This document shows, in pieces, positions 45,397-57,549 of a stretch of DNA of 64,000 nt. How positions within the stretch are numbered: position 1 is the first letter of the stretch; each line of letters starts with the position of its first letter. The DNA is taken from contig CM066983.1 of the NCBI GenBank assembly GCA_033977485.1, positions 105,709,080-105,773,079 of the forward strand, in the 5' to 3' direction. The translations under genes and the position numbers were made by a program. The notes beneath the pieces were generated by a model. It saw only the letters and a program-made list of their open reading frames with translations. It was not told where the DNA came from and did not search any database. The DNA is from Hydrangea macrophylla (taxonomy: Eukaryota; Streptophyta; Magnoliopsida; Cornales; Hydrangeaceae).

Positions 45397-46207
45397 AGGA
45401 GTAGGATAGTGGGTTGTTGTGGCTGTCGAGAGAAAAGAGTCGGCAAGATGAGTGTGGTGCATTGTTCTCATACACGGTCCCATTCTTGTAAATTTACCCT
45501 CTTTAAATAATGTTGTGGATGTTTTTCTAAACGAGCTCTTTAATCATAATTATAAACTTGTGGATTTAATCTTGAATTGGAAAAAGGTAAGTTGGTATGT
45601 TTTACATTCAAAGTCATGTTTTTAATACTCACCAGCTTCTTGAAGCTGACGACGTTGATGCATCCTGGACATTCGTGTTCAGGCTTTTCAGGTTACAATC
45701 AGGAGGAATCATACGACTATGCTAATTAAGAATGGCTGCTGTTGGGATGAGAAACTGTTTATTATATGTTTTAAGTTTATCTGTTTTAAGTTATGAACTG
45801 TTTTGTTTTAAGGATGACTGTAACAGACTCTAAGTTATTATTTTACTTTCAAGGCGGTCTGTGCCTTAGTTGACCCCGGTTTATAAGATGTAATAAGATA
45901 GAAAATTTTTGTAAGCCTTGATTGCTTTACTCTGATTATTATGTTTTGTTGTTTGACGTTTGGGACGGAATCGATCCTTCAAACTGTCGCGACCTACGGG
46001 TCCATAATGGAAATTAAACGCTTTCCTTATTTATGCTACGTCGGGGCGTGACAATACCTCCTTAGCAATGTTCATTTGTGTGAAATTTCTTAGAACGTTC
46101 TGTGAAATATAATAAAGTCACATAATTAACTTTTTTATGTGAAATTTTCACAAAACTTAAGGATTTGAGTTTGGGTAGATTTTTTTAAACAATTTTCTGG
46201 TTTGTGG

Positions 46208-46562
46208 GTTTTATGACAAATATTGAGAAAATTAACAAATCGTAGAAATTTTTTATACAAAAACATGATTATGTTTTTTGTAGGTTGAATACTAAAAAAA
46301 TTTCTCACTAAATGTCGTCATATTGTGCGGAGTTTTATGACAAGCAATGAGAAATTTAACAAATAGTAGAAATTTTTCTTACAAAAAAATAATTATGATT
46401 TTTTATAGGTCAAATACTAAGAAATTTCTCACTAAATGCTCTTGTGTTGTGTGGAGTTTTATGACAAGCAATGAGAAAATTAACAAAATAGTATAATTTC
46501 TTCATGCAAAAAAATGATTATGATTTTTTGTAAGTCAAACACTGAGAAATTTCTCACTAAAT
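46208..46562. repeat. Tandem repeat, about 122-bp unit, three copies
   Basis: Each unit has TTTTATGACAA, GAGAAA(A)TTAACAAAT and AATTTCTCACTAAATG. Unit starts near 46208, 46330 and 46453. Confidence 0.85.
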
Positions 46563-46809
46563 GTAAATCTGTACTAATGACTAGTACGGATCTTAAACGG
46601 ACCTTAAAAAACAGACATAAGAGACGGACTGTGTAAAGACTGAGAAATACTCACAAAAGATTGAGCAATTCTCACTCTTTGAGTAAAACGTATTAAATAA
46701 TTTGAATTTCAACCAAAATATCATGATGAGCAAATAAAGGGATCCCTTAAATTAAGGGAACATAACCCCATTATCAATTAATGACATTAACTTTAAATCT
46801 ATATTATGT

Positions 46810-47011
46810 CCATATATAGATACACGAATATATGTATGTATATAAATGACCATGTGAGTAAGGGTACTTTAGACATTAAAAATTTATTAAATTGGAGAAA
46901 ATGACCCATATATATATATATATATATACGAATATATGCATGTATATAACTGACTATGTGAGTAAGGATAGTTTAGACATTAAAATTTTATTAAATTGGA
47001 GAAAATGACCG
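46810..47011. repeat. Tandem repeat, about 104-bp unit, two copies
   Basis: Shared phrase ACGAATATATG, TGTGAGTAAGG, TTTAGACATTAAA and TTAAATTGGAGAAAATGACC, with a TA run between copies. Confidence 0.85.
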
Positions 47012-47379
47012 ATTTCTAATTAATATGTTTAATTAAGGATCTATTTCTAATCTAACCCTTAAGATAAATTAATTAACTTCTAATAAAACAGCTGAACTAA
47101 ATCTTATATTTCTATAAATAAAAAAATAATAATAAGAACAAAAACAAAATAACCATCCTCAAACTCACAACTTTCAATTATTTTGATACGTAAATCTTCA
47201 TTTTATCTTCATTTTATCAACATAATTACTGAATCGGACATAAATAGGATACACCGAACTCTTCTCATGAAGTATTTAATTTTCACTTTTTTTGAATGAG
47301 GACTTCTGTTTATAGTCGCTGGATTCAATTTTTAGCCTGTAAAAATACTTCAATACATTTAATAAAAGCTGAATCCAAT

Positions 47380-47869
47380 TAGGGATGGCAATGAGGCGGG
47401 TTTTTCTGGTTCCCCGCCCCGCCCCTAATAGGTAGGGTATGGGGGGGCTTAATAAGGTTAGGGGCGGGTATAGGGGAGGTTTTCAAAACCCGAGTCGGGG
47501 TCGGGTCGGGGTCGGGTCAAAAAATCTGAACCCGCCCCGAATATACTTGTATTTATATTTTTACCCCTCAATAGTTATGTGTATTACCATTTAAAAAAAA
47601 AAACTGCACTATTGGGAAACTAATTGGGTAAGTTAAAAAAAAAACTGCACTATTACGGAAAAAAATGCATTAAAAATTTACTTTTTCAATTTGTGTACCA
47701 AAAAACAAAAAACAAAAAAAATCATAATGGGGACCCCGGGGGCGGGGCGGGGGCGGAGAGAGGCACTATGCGGGGCGAGGCGAGGCGGGGGCGGGGAGAG
47801 GGTTTACTAAAGCGGGGCGGGGGCGGAGTACGGGGGCCCCATCCCATACCCTCTCCGTTACCATCCCTA
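47380..47869. mobile_element. hAT MITE, GC-rich
   Basis: Inverted ends TAGGGATGGCAA and TTACCATCCCTA with a perfect 8-bp TSD AATCCAAT (47372-47379 and 47870-47877). The interior is full of GGGGCGGG and its complement around an AT-rich middle. The 47624 open frame crosses its right end and is not a gene. Confidence 0.9.
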
Positions 47870-48419
47870 AATCCAATTGATATAAATAATAGCCCTCACT
47901 TTAATAAAATAAAAACACCCTCGATAGGATACAAGCGTAAGAAAAATACATTTGAGCCTTCACACTTCACAGTCTTTGAAGACAAATTCTGGGATTATAG
48001 TAGCCTTGACTTTGAACAGATGTTTAAACTCGTTCATGTCTTATACTATTATCTGTCTCGTAGCTTCTTGGTCATAAAAGCTGACTTGACTTTATGGGTG
48101 TGGTCTACTGTGAGACAATGAGAGAAGAAGACTCGTGACTTAAAAGACTTAAAAAGAGAAGAAAAATAGGATTGTTATTGTGGAAAATCTAAAAGTCAAA
48201 TCATATACTTTTTAAAAATTGAAAGACAATTTATTTAAAATCAAAATTTTTAATTTATATCAACTTTTGATATTTTAGCTAAACGGAATACTTAAACCAT
48301 TCACTTGCTGATGTGTTATGGTAGTTTTGAATTTAATTCAAACTTTATTTGATAACTGATGAATAATTTTGAAAATCCACATCAATAAATGGACAGTTAA
48401 ATGTCCCGTTTAAGTGTAC
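47870..48419. other. AT-rich intergenic DNA
   Basis: No recognisable gene, repeat or RNA beyond short A and T tracts. Confidence 0.5.
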
Positions 48420-49065
48420 CTAGCATTACTCTTTACTAAATAGGATATAACAAAATTAAAAAATTTAAAATATATTCTTCCCGGCCCTTCAAACCCTAAT
48501 CTAACCTAAACCCACCACCACCAGCTCAATCTATTTCTTTCTTTCTTTTTTTTTTTTTTTTTTTTTTAATGCTAGCTAGCCTTATTAAATGTAACCTCTA
48601 CGGTGTTTCCACAACTTTTCATTGGCTTCCATGGATTTCACAAAAGGAGCAAGTCTAAAATGCGTTAGGTGCAAGTAGTACAGTGTGGGGAGCAAGTCTG
48701 AAACGTATCGGGTGTAAGTTACTACAACATGTTTTAGACTTGATCCCTACGTTGTACCATTTGCACCTAATACGTTTTAGACATGCTCTTTCTGCAGAAT
48801 CCATGGAGGTCGCTGAAATCAACATAGAAGCCGCGAAAAATCTATAGAGGTTATACTTTAATGCTAGCATTTAAAAAAAAAAAACAACAAAAAGCAAAAA
48901 GATGGGGCGGTGGTAGTGGTTGTGGAGTTGATGTTGGTCGTGGTGGTGGATGGTTGGTTGGTGGTGGTGTTCAGTTCTGGTTAGGTTAGATTAGGATTTG
49001 AAGAGGAAGAAGATGATGTAAATTTAACTTTGCTGTATCTTATTTAGCAACATTAAAAGTTGATG
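48420..49065. mobile_element. Large foldback element with inner MITE
   Basis: Inner inverted ends AATGCTAGC (48568) and GCTAGCATT (48861-48869) with TAACCTCTA/TAGAGGTTA enclose diverged arms. An outer inverted pair, AACCCTAATCTAACCTAA (about 48491-48508) against GGTTAGGTTAGATTAGGATT (about 48980-48999), extends it. Poly-T and poly-A tracts lie between the two layers (48543-48567, 48872-48884). Confidence 0.6.
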
Positions 49066-50693
49066 TAGATCGATTTAATTTTACGGTTTTAAATAGATTT
49101 CCTTTCAATTTTCAAAAAATATATGACTGACTTTTAAAATCTCTACAAATTTTAGATTGATATGTAATAACGCACACCCCCACCACAACACACGCAAAAA
49201 AAAAAAAGAAAAAAAAAGAAATACAAGTAGTAGTTGTTTTCCCAATTTTGTTGCGTTGCCCCGGAGTAACATGCCTCTTGTAAATGAAGTCAACTTTTAA
49301 TTATTTTTATACAATATTAGTCCCAAATCCTGATGCATGAACTTTAATGGTTAAAGGACACTTATATTTCTTTTAAGTTATAAGATCTCCCAATTCCAAA
49401 TTATACATTGAAAATGTCCCTTAATTTGGGTTTATATATATATATATATATATTGTTGTTTGTAATACCTTCTGACAGTTTATAAGGGATAACGTAGGCT
49501 CGGTTTGATAAATTGAAAAATTAAATATTAAAAATTAAGTGTTAAATTTTAAGTGATTGAATTTGTAATACTAAAAATAGTATTTCAAATACTTAAATAG
49601 ACTACATTCAGTGATTTTTTTGCAGTAGAAAATATTTGCTTAAAGTTTTCAGTGATTTTTCATTGCTTTTTCAATTAAGTGCTATATTATCAAACGCACT
49701 AAAAAGAAATAAGTGCTAAAACTTTTCATTTTCAATACTTAATTGTGTTATCAAACACACTTATAACATGTATCTATTTAACGACCAACGCATTCCTTGA
49801 ATTAATCTCTCTCCATAATATGTGCACTTTCCATACACACTCCACAAATTCATAACTGATAGGAAATCATGAGTTCCAAATTGACAAGGAATAAAAAAAA
49901 ATAAAAAAATAAAATAAAAATCCCGTTATCTATTCTTTTTGCTGATTAATTTACATCTTTAGATTTCGAATAATTCACACATATCTATTTCAATTTTCCA
50001 TCGATCATTACAATATTTAATCAAAAAACTTACCCACAAGCAGTTTCGTGTTATTGAGCTTGTGAAGTTCACAACAAAAAACTAAAAGGGTTGATAGATA
50101 ACTCAGTAACTGTGAATCACACAAAATTGCTTTGTGAAATTTACAGAAAAAGATACGCTAGAATTTCACAGCAATTAAACTGAAAGGTGATGGAGAAACA
50201 TTAATTGAAATAACACAAATTTGGTTTGTGAAATTCAACCAAGAAAAAAAAAAAAAAAAAAAAAAGATGAAAAAATTCAACAGAGATGTATTGGATGATA
50301 TATGTAACATACTTTTTTTTTTTTGTGAAAATCACACAATAGACTGGTTTTGTGAATTTTTCAGGGAAAAAAAAAACACAACTACAAGTCGTAGAAAAAG
50401 TACATCAACCAATTTTTTCATAAAGAAAAATATCACAACGTCTAACTATCCAAAATCATACAGACTTTATTAGTCTTCTATTTGGGTGGAAACTTCGTTG
50501 GTTGTTATCTCGGCTCCTTTTCTTATGATACTTCTCTCTGTTCACAACTTTCCAGGCATGTGCAAGAAATTAATCCATATACGCTCGCTCGCATCATCTT
50601 GGCATCAAAATAATAAAGACGCGTATGCAATAATGTATTGATATTTAATGATTTTCACAAAATATTCAACGATTTTATGAAACTTTGCAAAGA
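49066..50693. other. AT-rich intergenic DNA
   Basis: TA runs (49433-49453), A runs (50242-50264) and several AATTTAAGTG-type words. No gene. The 81-codon frame at 50228 is mostly Lys and Asn from A tracts. Confidence 0.5.
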
Positions 50694-50888
50694 GCAGTTC
50701 TAGGGAGACTCCCTATTTAGGACTTCCTTACCCCGAATTTGCCATAAATAGCAAGAAAAATAGTTTCCAATGCACTTGCATTGGAAACTGGAAACTGTTT
50801 CGGGCTAAGTGCATTGGAAACTGTTTTTCTTGCTATTTATGACAAATTCGGACTAAGGGAGTCCCGAATAGGGAGTCGCCCACAGTTA
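50694..50888. mobile_element. Hairpin MITE with long near-perfect arms
   Basis: Arms 50694-50776 and 50808-50888 pair over about 80 bp with few mismatches (for example CATAAATAGCAAGAAAAA on the left and its complement on the right). The loop of about 31 bases repeats part of the arm, TTGGAAACTG. No ORF. Confidence 0.75.
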
Positions 50889-51847
50889 CCCTAACAAACA
50901 TGAATTGTTATCAATGTTTAATAAACATCATACCTTTCTTCCACATCCTCGTTTAATTAGGTCGTGCAAAGACTGAAACTTTGAAGTACAAACAATTCGA
51001 TCACGTTTCTCTTGATTATGTCGGCCATGATCACGAAAAAGTTTTGCTTTGCAATCTTGGAAATTAGAGGGAAATTGTAGAATGATTTTTTCTAAAGCAA
51101 AATGAGATTGAAAGCAGAGAGGTAAGCACATGAAAAAGATAAGAGAAACAAAATTAAATCCCTAAAGATTTTGGAGTATTTTTTTTTCCAAACCACTAAT
51201 TGTTGGTGTTCAAAATTTTAAAAAGTAAGTAAACATTATACATGTACCGGCCCCACACTAATGAAAACCAAGGGTATTTTGGTATGAAATCATTCTTAAG
51301 GACCTTTAACGAAATAGGTTTTTGAAAGGTCCTCGGCTGAAATAGTAAGGGATTTATAACTACAAAACCATTATTTTTACAATATAATAATATTGTTGGG
51401 TGTGGCTCATATTGTTGGGGATTTTGCCATGTACCTATAGGAGATATATATGATGTAACCCTAATTCGTTTTGATAGTAGAAATTTCAGGCTCTCCGGTG
51501 TGGACGTAGGCACATTTGCCGAACCACGTGATAATTCTTTGTGTCTCTTTAATCTTTCTGTTTTTCATATATTGTTTGCGTGTGATTGTTTCGATCCAAC
51601 AAATATAGCTTAGGAGCCCTTAATTCTTCATATTTGTTAGTTTATCTAGTGGTATATCCAGGTCAAACTGTTCAACAAACCTCGCAAACATGTGCCATAA
51701 GGGCTCGGCTAGGCTCGACTTGTGCAGCAAACAAGTGTACCTCAAGCTTGATTTTCAAGCTCGTTTAATAACAAGTCAAACTCAAACATGCATGAGATTG
51801 GCTAGAATACACCTCTAGTCGTATCTCAATTCTTTCTCTAACAATAA
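50889..51847. other. AT-rich intergenic DNA
   Basis: Several short frames in both directions, none with recognisable content. Confidence 0.5.
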
Positions 51848-51990
51848 ATTCCATAATTATTTACCGAAGAATTGCTTATCGATCCCATATTTATGTTCCA
51901 TAATTATATACTGAAGAATTGCTTATCGATCCCATATTTATGTTCCATAATTATATACTGAAGAATTGCTTATGGACCCCATGTTTATGT
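51848..51990. repeat. Tandem repeat, about 48-bp unit, three copies
   Basis: TTCCATAATTAT, GAAGAATTGCTTAT, GA(T/C)CCCAT and TTTATG recur three times. Confidence 0.85.
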
Positions 51991-52862
51991 AGTAGAAGAA
52001 TTGCTACCCAATAAAGGGGGGAAAAATACAATTCCTCTTTTATACCTCTCGGGGTACATTTAGTATACAGGAATGGAATGAACTCGGGGATGGAATGAAG
52101 CATGAATGGAAAAGGAATAGTTATTCCATTCCTTTGTTTGACTAAATTGCCAACAATGAAATGTCAATTACATTCCACTTGTGGTTTTAATAATCAAATT
52201 AGTAAAATAAAATTAAATTTAGGCCATTAATATTTATAAAAAATATTTAAAGTACAAATATTCAATATTTTGAAATTTTCTTTTAGTGACGTGTTGTAGG
52301 GAATATCCTGGATTATTTTTTGCAAATATCTATCATTCTTACGTATTTTCTAAGTCCAATAATTTAATTCTTATTAATATTTTGAAATGCCTAATTTTCT
52401 TAAAATGTTTAGCTTGAATATTTAATATTTAGTTGAAATAATATAAAATTTATAACATTCTTAGTCCAATTTATTATTTAATCTATATACAACTATCTTC
52501 AAAATATTTAATACTTTTTTCTAAATATAACGAAAAAAATTTAGTCAATACTAAATTTAATATCTTAACATTTTTTAAAATATTTAACAATGTTTAATCC
52601 AAATATTTAATATTTTACATAATAGATTTTGAGCAAAAAGTTATATAGTTTATAATGATAGTCATTCAAGTGAGAATGGACATTTCTTAGATTTTGGCAA
52701 GAAATACTCATTCCTGCTTAAGTGGGAATAGTCCTTCCCAAAGAAATGCTCGTTCCTCGGTATTTACCCAAAAATGCCCATTTACTTGCTATCATTTCTT
52801 TATTTTCTTAGTTTTTTTTTATTTTTCGGCAAGCAGTCGCCGGCTACATCTCGCAAAACTTG
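51991..52862. other. AT-rich DNA with GGAATGG words at both sides
   Basis: GGGGTACATTTAGTATACAG near 52050 with GGAATGGAATG, and AATGCTCGTTCC/AATGCCCA words near 52740-52780, hint at a degraded MITE. No clean ends were found. Confidence 0.3.
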
Positions 52863-53053
52863 ATAATTATGAGTAATATTTGGGACACAACTTTCATACA
52901 ATTTTCATACAATCTCTCCAAAAGATGTGTCTATCTCTCTCCTGTGATGTCACTAAACCCCACAGTGACACAGGAAAGAGATAGACACATCTTTTGGGGA
53001 GGTTGTATGAAAGTTGTATGAAGGTTGTGCCCCAAGTATTACCCGAGAATTAT
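52863..53053. mobile_element. Hairpin MITE with long near-perfect arms
   Basis: Arms about 52863-52953 and 52965-53053 pair over some 88 bp. Shared parts include AAAAGATGTGTCTATCTCT and TCATACAA repeats. The loop is about 11 bases. No ORF. Confidence 0.75.
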
Positions 53054-53201
53054 TTAGTTAGTTTAAGAGTATCTTACCATTTTTGGTGGTAAAGTATGGT
53101 CCAATGTGAAGAAATTAATAATATCTCATTGAAGAACTTTCACTAGCAAAATAAGTATGCTAATCAAGAAATTATCAATAACCTCAAAAGAAGAACACAC
53201 T

Positions 53202-53204
<3 letters not shown>

Positions 53205-53260
<56 letters not shown>
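53205..53260. repeat. (GA)n microsatellite
   Basis: About 28 perfect GA units. Confidence 0.95.
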
Positions 53261-53263
<3 letters not shown>

Positions 53264-53635
53264 CAATTTTGAGTAGGGCTTTTTACCAATGAAACCCACT
53301 CAACTTTACCTCTTTGGACCGAATACTACGATGTTGGTAACAGATAGCACTGGCCCAGCCAAACTTCAAGCCAGTGAAAGCCCAACCTAATCAAACCCAC
53401 CATTTTAACTCATTCTTCCATTTCATCCCAAATTTGATGAAGTCAAACCCACCATTTTATCTTTCTTCCACTTCATCCCAAATTTGATGGAGCATTTGTT
53501 CACACACACACACACAGAAAAAGAGAGAGAGAGAGATTTTAAAATAAAATTTTAAAAAACAAACAAACAACATTATTTCGCTGTTTCGGTTTCAATTTAA
53601 TTTAGACACTAATGTTTGGTGGTTAAGTTGCAGTT

Positions 53636-53682
<47 letters not shown>

Positions 53683-54239
53683 ATCTTTTGGTTGGTACTT
53701 ATAAATCTCGAATAGAGTAACTTCGACTTCAGCCTTGGCATCATTCTCTCCAAAAACGCGTTTCATAGTCGTTTCCATTTTTCTGTTTTTAAGAATTGAA
53801 ACTGAAAATTTTATTTGGCAATCAATTCTGATTTTTTTTTAAACATCAATGAAATAGGGCTAGAAAACGACAACAGGAAAAAAAAAAAACTGGTATTCAA
53901 CTTTTATAAAAAAAACAAAAACTAGTTTTCATGTTTAGAATTTAAAAAAGCTCAAAACTGAAAACATTATCATACGAGCTTTAGAAGGTGAGGAGAAATA
54001 ACATGGGAAAAAAATGGGAGAACTAGTGAAATTATGCTAAGAATTTTTTAGTCTTAAGGACAAATGTTTTTGGCTTTAATAAAAAGGTCTACATTATTTT
54101 TTGGTACAAAAATACCCTTACTGTTCATGCAATGTTCACCACCGCTGTTCACAACCACTGTATACATGTATTGTTCACTTAAAATGTTAAGTAAAATTTC
54201 ACTTAAGATATTTTAAGTCAAATTTTACTTAACTTAATA
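53261..54239. other. AT-rich DNA with poly-T tract
   Basis: A direct repeat of ACCCACCATTTTA with CTTCCA(C/T)TTCATCCC (53395-53480) and a T run of about 39 bases (53641-53679). No gene. Confidence 0.6.
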
Positions 54240-54531
54240 TTCCCTCCGTCCCATAATAAGTGTCCACATTTCCTTTTTGGGATGTCCCACAATAAGTGTC
54301 CATTTTCCTAAATTAGCATATATCTTTTACTTACTTTCCAAAACTACCCTTATAATAAAGACAAAGAAGCATTTATTTGTGGTCCCAAAACAAGCAAAAA
54401 GTCAAACACCCATCACATCTAAGGGTAAAATTGGAAAGTGACTCTTTAATGAACCAAATAAATGAATATAATACAACTTTCTTAAACATTGTGCAAAAAG
54501 GAAGTGGACACTTATTATGGGACGGAGGGAG
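54240..54531. mobile_element. Stowaway-type (Tc1/mariner) MITE
   Basis: Inverted ends TCCCTCCGTCCCATAATAAG and CTTATTATGGGACGGAGGGA with TA on both sides (54238-54239 and 54532-54533). CTCCCTCCGTCCC is the Stowaway consensus end. 292 bp, no ORF. Confidence 0.9.
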
Positions 54532-54689
54532 TATATAACTGTCCTCTTAAGTTCGAAATTTCACTGAAGATTGTCATTTCTCTTAACAAAATACGTAAAA
54601 TTTCACTTAAAATTTTCAAAATTCACTTTAAAAATAGTAAGTTAAATTTCACTTAATATTTTGTAAATCTTGCAACTAACTAAAACCTA

Positions 54690-54963
54690 TTGCTGGTGAT
54701 GGAGATCGAGATCTAGATCTGAACATCGTCGTTGCCGGACGGTGATGGAGATCTAGATTGACGCCGGCAATGGTGACGGTGGCGATGGCGGTGGTTGCAA
54801 TGGCGATGCTTGATGGCGGTAAATACGGCGATGACGATAGAGGTGAGCGATGTCGGCAATGGAGCTAATCAGTGATGGCATTAGTGGCAATGGCGGTGGT
54901 GGTGCCTATGAAAGAGGGATACTCGGTGGCGGTGCCAGTAGTGGTGGCTATGGCAAAATGAGT

Positions 54964-55041
<78 letters not shown>
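54690..55041. repeat. GATGGCGG-type low-complexity DNA and (GA)n(GT)n microsatellite
   Basis: 54696-54957 is made of GGTGATGG, GGCGGTGG and GGCAATGG variants. It is followed by GA (54966-55008) and GT (55009-55040). It could be a decayed coding or leader sequence on the minus strand, but no protein family is visible. Confidence 0.6.
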
Positions 55042-55043
<2 letters not shown>

Positions 55044-55402
55044 CGGCGAGGATTTCTTGGGGCATTTTGGGGAAGAAAATGAGAGTTTACAATATCCAGA
55101 GATGTAGCACACTTTAGAATTTTAATTCATGGACTTTTTAACATACTATGGACCAAAATAATATGACTTTAAACTTTTGGGAGGTGCTTCTAGGAATTTT
55201 TCATTAATTTATCCAAAAAAAAAATCCATCATATTTCTATTTCTCGCGATTTATCATAGTGACAAAAATTATATATATATATATATATATATCTTTAAAT
55301 TTTACCAAGTTTCTCAATTAAATCCACAAACTAAATGGTCCAATCACATATTTGCACAAAAGACTAGAGCTTTTGTTTGGATAAACGACAATATATGAAT
55401 AC
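55042..55402. other. AT-rich DNA left of element E
   Basis: No gene. A TA run is at 55271-55292 and the left TSD AATAC at 55398-55402. Confidence 0.6.
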
Positions 55403-56127
55403 TAATACGCCCAAAATTCGCCCTATCCATCCTATGGCCGAGCGATTCAACTCAGCAGTCAGTCCCTGTCCTGACCAAATCATGCATAGTTCATTGGGCA
55501 AGCGTTAGCCCGAGCTGTCTGGCCATCCCAAGCGGTACATCAACAGGCCTCGACCAACAAGTCGAGAGTGCGATACAAGCGCAGTCCAGCCAGGCCCACG
55601 AGATGCGCCCCAGAATGTTTCAGGCAATTTTCTACTCTAGTTAGAAGACTAATGGAAAGTGCACATAGTATCCTAATCCAATTAGAAAACCCCCACAATT
55701 AATGCCTATCAATCCTAATACAATTAGGAAACACACTTGATTTGTGTCAATCACATCCTAATTGGATTGTATTTCCTTATCCTTGTATGAGTAGGTCTCT
55801 TGCATCTACAAAAGAGACCACTCACCCCCACCAGAGGGGATCCCAATGAAAAATTTTCATTAAGAGAAATGCATTACATTGTCTAGCCACTCTCCCGAGA
55901 AATCTTAAGTGCCACCCTGCACGGCCGACCCTTGGTAGTTCCAGTCACTATTGTTGGATCACCAAGGTCCTTGTAGCAGTTTTATTTCACATAGTGGAAG
56001 TGTACAGACACACACGTGGATGTAGGTTCCTTCATTAATAGGGTCGAACCACATACAAAAACCATTCTCTCATTCTCTCTCCCCTTAAATTGCTTTAATT
56101 TACTTTAACCAAATTTTGGCATCATCA
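55403..56127 (+). repeat. Element E 5' LTR
   Basis: 725 bp. Includes TCTACAAAAGAGACC (TATA-like, 55804-55818) and ends GGCATCATCA. Confidence 0.92.
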
Positions 56128-56130
56128 ATT

Positions 56131-56148
56131 TGGCGCCGTCTGTGGGAA
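56131..56148 (+). promoter_or_regulatory. Element E primer-binding site
   Basis: TGGCGCCGTCTGTGGGAA, the PBS type common in Tat-lineage Ty3/gypsy elements. Confidence 0.75.
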
Positions 56149-56188
56149 CCAACAAGTTTCTCATCAACAAATCTCTTGACTGATCGTT

Positions 56189-57549
56189 ATGCCATTGAAG
56201 AAGGGTAAGAAGCCTGCGTAGCAGGCTAATCGGGATGTTCCACTGGCCCCGGCGCTGAATGCGGTAGTCCTAACATCTGGGCAGATCACTGCGACCCTCG
56301 CACAACTCTTGAAGATCCAGCATCAGACACAGTAGCAGATCGAAACCCTGATGGCCCAACAAAGCAATCTGTCATTGGCCAGGAAATAGCTCAAGAATGT
56401 TGCACATGGTCGGGAACCGATCTTGACCAGACAATGTGCCCGAGCCAACCTGTCCCGCATGGAAGACGCCAAAAACATCAACGGTAGGCTGCCCTAGAGG
56501 AGAGGCAAGAGCGTATGGCCCGGGAATCAGTCCAGGGTCACTCGGTCAAGAGCCGAGGTGTCCTTGGGCACACGATCCACCGAAGTTATAGCCGAGCCCG
56601 ATCCCAAAGGAAAGCGCACTGCCATGAAGAAGAAGCCTCTTCCACCAACCCGACCAAACACCCCCACCCCCCCCCCCCCCCCCCCCTCTCCCCCGCGGAT
56701 ACCGGTCGGGAAGGAGTGGTAGCCCGTATCCAGGACTAGCAAAAACAGATTGACGGAGTGGCCAAAAAGCTGGGTCAAAACCCTACTCAGAATCACGCCA
56801 ATACTGAGACAGAGTCACCATTCTCCAGATAGATCACGAGGTTCGCCATCCCGCGCAAATTTAAACAGCCCCGCCTAGATTTTTATAACGGCTCGGGAAA
56901 CCCGATCGACCATGTCCGAACCTACAAGGCTCAGATGGCTCTGGCCACCAAAGCCGACGAACTGAACTGCCTGGCTTTCCCCAGCACTTTGAAATGCCCA
57001 GCAGCCCAATGGTTTTTCTCCCTAAAGCCCCGATCGGTCCGCAGTTTCAAGAAACTCAGCAAGCAGTTCATCAACCAGTTCATCGGTATGCATGAACGGC
57101 CAAAGCTTGACATACAGCTACTGACAGTCAGACAAAGGGATAATGAGACCCTCAAGGAATTCACTGACTAGTTTAATCAAGAGAAGCTCGGAATCTATGA
57201 TCTTGATGAAACCGTCGTTAATATAGCCTTCTGCTCAGGAGTTCAGCACACTAAGTGTGCCACGTCGTTTCACAGAAACCGCCTGGTAACCTTGGTTGAA
57301 CTCGCAGAGAGGGTTGGAAAATACATTGACACTGAAGAGTTTCTAAAGGCCAAAGACCCTGGGTATGAAAGTTACGAGCCTTCTGGAAGTAAGCGGAAGC
57401 GGGAATTTCCCAGGAAGAACAATGTGGAGAAGCCTAGTAGTTCTAGCAGTTCCTCCAACTCACAGCAGTCTGAGTCCCATAGCTCCAACCTGACCTCCAA
57501 CTCACAGCGTTCTAAGTCCTGCAGCTCCGCCCTGACCTCCAGTTCATAG
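56189..57549 (+). pseudogene. gag: Element E gag (heavily decayed)
   Basis: ATG at 56189 opens MPLKKGKKPA, then in-frame TAG codons at 56219, 56333, 56387 and 56495, each readable as CAG with one C-to-T change. A C-rich run (56664-56689) and at least one frameshift follow. The Retrotrans_gag domain is clear in the frame from about 56836: PRKFKQPRLDFYNGSGNPID, CPAAQWFFSLKPRSVRSF and FINQFIGMHE. It is cut by TAG at 57169-57171 and continues with GVQHTKCATSFHRNRLVTL and VELAERVGKYIDTEE. The tail is Ser-rich from the repeat described next. No zinc knuckle is seen. Confidence 0.82.

Larger units (their letters stand above)
43106..46053 (+). mobile_element. Solo LTR D (Ty3/gypsy-like)
   Basis: Starts TGTAATAACC, ends GGCGTGACA, TSD ATACC (43101-43105 and 46054-46058). 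2948 bp. A TATA-like CTATTTATATG lies near 43779. No second LTR or internal region is present, so the element was lost by recombination between LTRs. The ends resemble those of elements A and B. All open frames inside are translations of repeats. Confidence 0.9.
46059..47379. other. AT-rich DNA with two tandem repeats
   Basis: Tandem repeats at 46208-46562 and 46810-47011. The 8-bp TSD of the next MITE is at 47372-47379. No gene. Confidence 0.6.

Noticed and set aside
44855..45446. Several 70-114-codon open frames on both strands
   Set aside because: They lie in solo LTR D and translate its GT-rich and GGACACTCCCTG repeats. No protein family is visible and all overlap each other.
47624..48121. 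165-codon open frame
   Set aside because: It starts in A-rich sequence, crosses the right end and TSD of a hAT MITE, and its middle is only GGGGCGGG repeat translation.
54690..54960. Gly/Asp-rich or Ala/Thr-rich protein-coding exon
   Set aside because: The DNA is a degenerate GATGGCGG repeat running into a microsatellite. No frame shows a domain.
55177..55398. 73-codon frame before element E
   Set aside because: Most of it is from A-rich and TA-repeat DNA, with no recognisable motif.
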